A stretch of 5,036 nt of DNA. It comes from Auritidibacter sp. Marseille-P8566 (lineage in GTDB: Bacteria > Bacteroidota > Bacteroidia > Flavobacteriales > Flavobacteriaceae). The notes beneath the pieces were generated by a model. The model did no database searches and was not told where the DNA came from. It saw only the letters and a list, made by a program, of their open reading frames with translations. Each line of letters begins with the position of its first letter. Within the stretch, counting starts at the first letter, position 1. The translations under genes were made by a program, and so were the position numbers. Where the stretch lies: contig CALPQA020000193.1 of assembly GCA_943325595.2 (NCBI GenBank), positions 1 through 5,036 of the forward strand, given 5' to 3'. Below are positions 4,640 through 5,036 of the stretch, in pieces.

Positions 4640-4990
4640 TTAAAAATTCCATTTAATGGTAGAATTTTTGAAAACCTCAAATATATAATCTGCTTCTGTC
4701 AATAAAATAAATAATAAATAGATTACTAGGAATATCACAGGTACCACAACTGCATATCTAAGAACGCTTTTTTCGCCTTCCATGTGCATAAATGCCCAAA
4801 CTATATAGTAAGCTTTAAAAATAGTAAGGATATAAAATATCCAATTTAACAAATTCATTCCTAGAAAATGATTCAAATGCAAAGCATCTGGCTTGATAAT
4901 TCCAAGGAAAACTTCAACGGTTGTTACGACTGATAATAAGGCGAAAACAAACCAAATTCTTTTTGTATTAGAAACGTGAGCGTCTGACAT
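4640..4990 (-). CDS. Cytochrome c oxidase subunit IV family protein
   Basis: This 116-residue protein has three transmembrane helices (about 11-31, 46-68, 77-99) and short termini, the size and topology of bacterial oxidase subunit IV (COX4_pro/CyoD/CtaF type). The motif IFKAYYIVWAFMHMEGEKS (57-75) at the end of helix 2 is the family's most conserved feature, with lysine and alanine in the membrane and FMHM at its boundary. Subunit IV is a small accessory subunit that stabilises the haem-copper oxidase core of subunits I-III in the inner membrane. It starts 18 nt after the probable end of subunit III and is closed by a strong terminator, so it is the last gene of the structural cox operon. 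The start ATG 4990-4988 gives the typical hydrophilic beginning MSDAHVSNTK. Confidence 0.9.
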   Translation of the reverse strand: MSDAHVSNTKRIWFVFALLSVVTTVEVFLGIIKPDALHLNHFLGMNLLNWIFYILTIFKAYYIVWAFMHMEGEKSVLRYAVVVPVIFLVIYLLFILLTEADYIFEVFKNSTIKWNF

Positions 4991-5008
4991 AATAATAACT
5001 TTTGATAA

Positions 5009-5036
5009 TTAAACGAGATAGAAAACTGTAAATACA
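5009..5036 (-). CDS. Probable C-terminal end of cytochrome c oxidase subunit III (cut by window edge)
   Basis: One minus-strand frame entering from the right edge reads VFTVFYLV and stops at TAA 5011-5009. Subunit III proteins typically end in a hydrophobic helix after a WHF-D-x-x-W segment, with endings of the kind FxVFYL, and in flavobacteria subunit III normally precedes subunit IV at this close spacing (18 nt). Eight codons are too few for certainty, but sequence, orientation and context agree. Confidence 0.55.

Overview
The window looks like chromosomal DNA from a member of the Flavobacteriaceae, probably Flavobacterium or a close relative. The evidence is very AT-rich DNA, Bacteroidetes-type -7 boxes (TAnnTTTG) in front of genes, start sites without Shine-Dalgarno sequences, a DUF4403 lipoprotein, and a cytochrome oxidase maturation cluster with the gene content and order seen in flavobacteria. 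No genus-level assignment can be proven from 5 kb.

Layout. Positions 1-498 (minus strand) hold the 5' third of a TolC-type outer-membrane efflux protein that runs off the left edge. A 174-bp divergent intergenic region with a -7 box for each direction separates it from a plus-strand DUF4403 lipoprotein gene (673-2067, TTG start). Positions 2068-2398 are non-coding and lie between convergent transcription units. This stretch is packed with repeats: an 18-bp direct repeat, a perfect 8-bp stem-loop, paired CACAGATT boxes, an 8-bp tandem repeat, and a folded element of about 95 bp that resembles a dispersed flavobacterial intergenic element.

From 2399 to the right edge, all genes are on the minus strand and concern the aa3/caa3-type cytochrome c oxidase. 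In transcription order these are: the last eight codons of a probable cox subunit III; cox subunit IV; a strong intrinsic terminator immediately followed by a new -7 box; a SCO-like thioredoxin-fold protein that has lost the copper-binding cysteines and histidine; a canonical SCO/SenC copper chaperone with CPSIC and its histidine; a DUF420 (CtaM-like) four-histidine membrane protein; and a small membrane-anchored protein with an exported CAMC motif. The last four genes are spaced by 10 nt, 4 nt and an 8-bp overlap, so they are very likely one translationally coupled maturation operon, separable from the structural cox genes.

The most interesting points are the ligand-less SCO paralogue paired with a normal SCO, the uncharacterised CAMC protein coupled to the DUF420 gene, and the folded intergenic element at 2291-2384. 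I saw no mobile element, CRISPR array, tRNA or rRNA.
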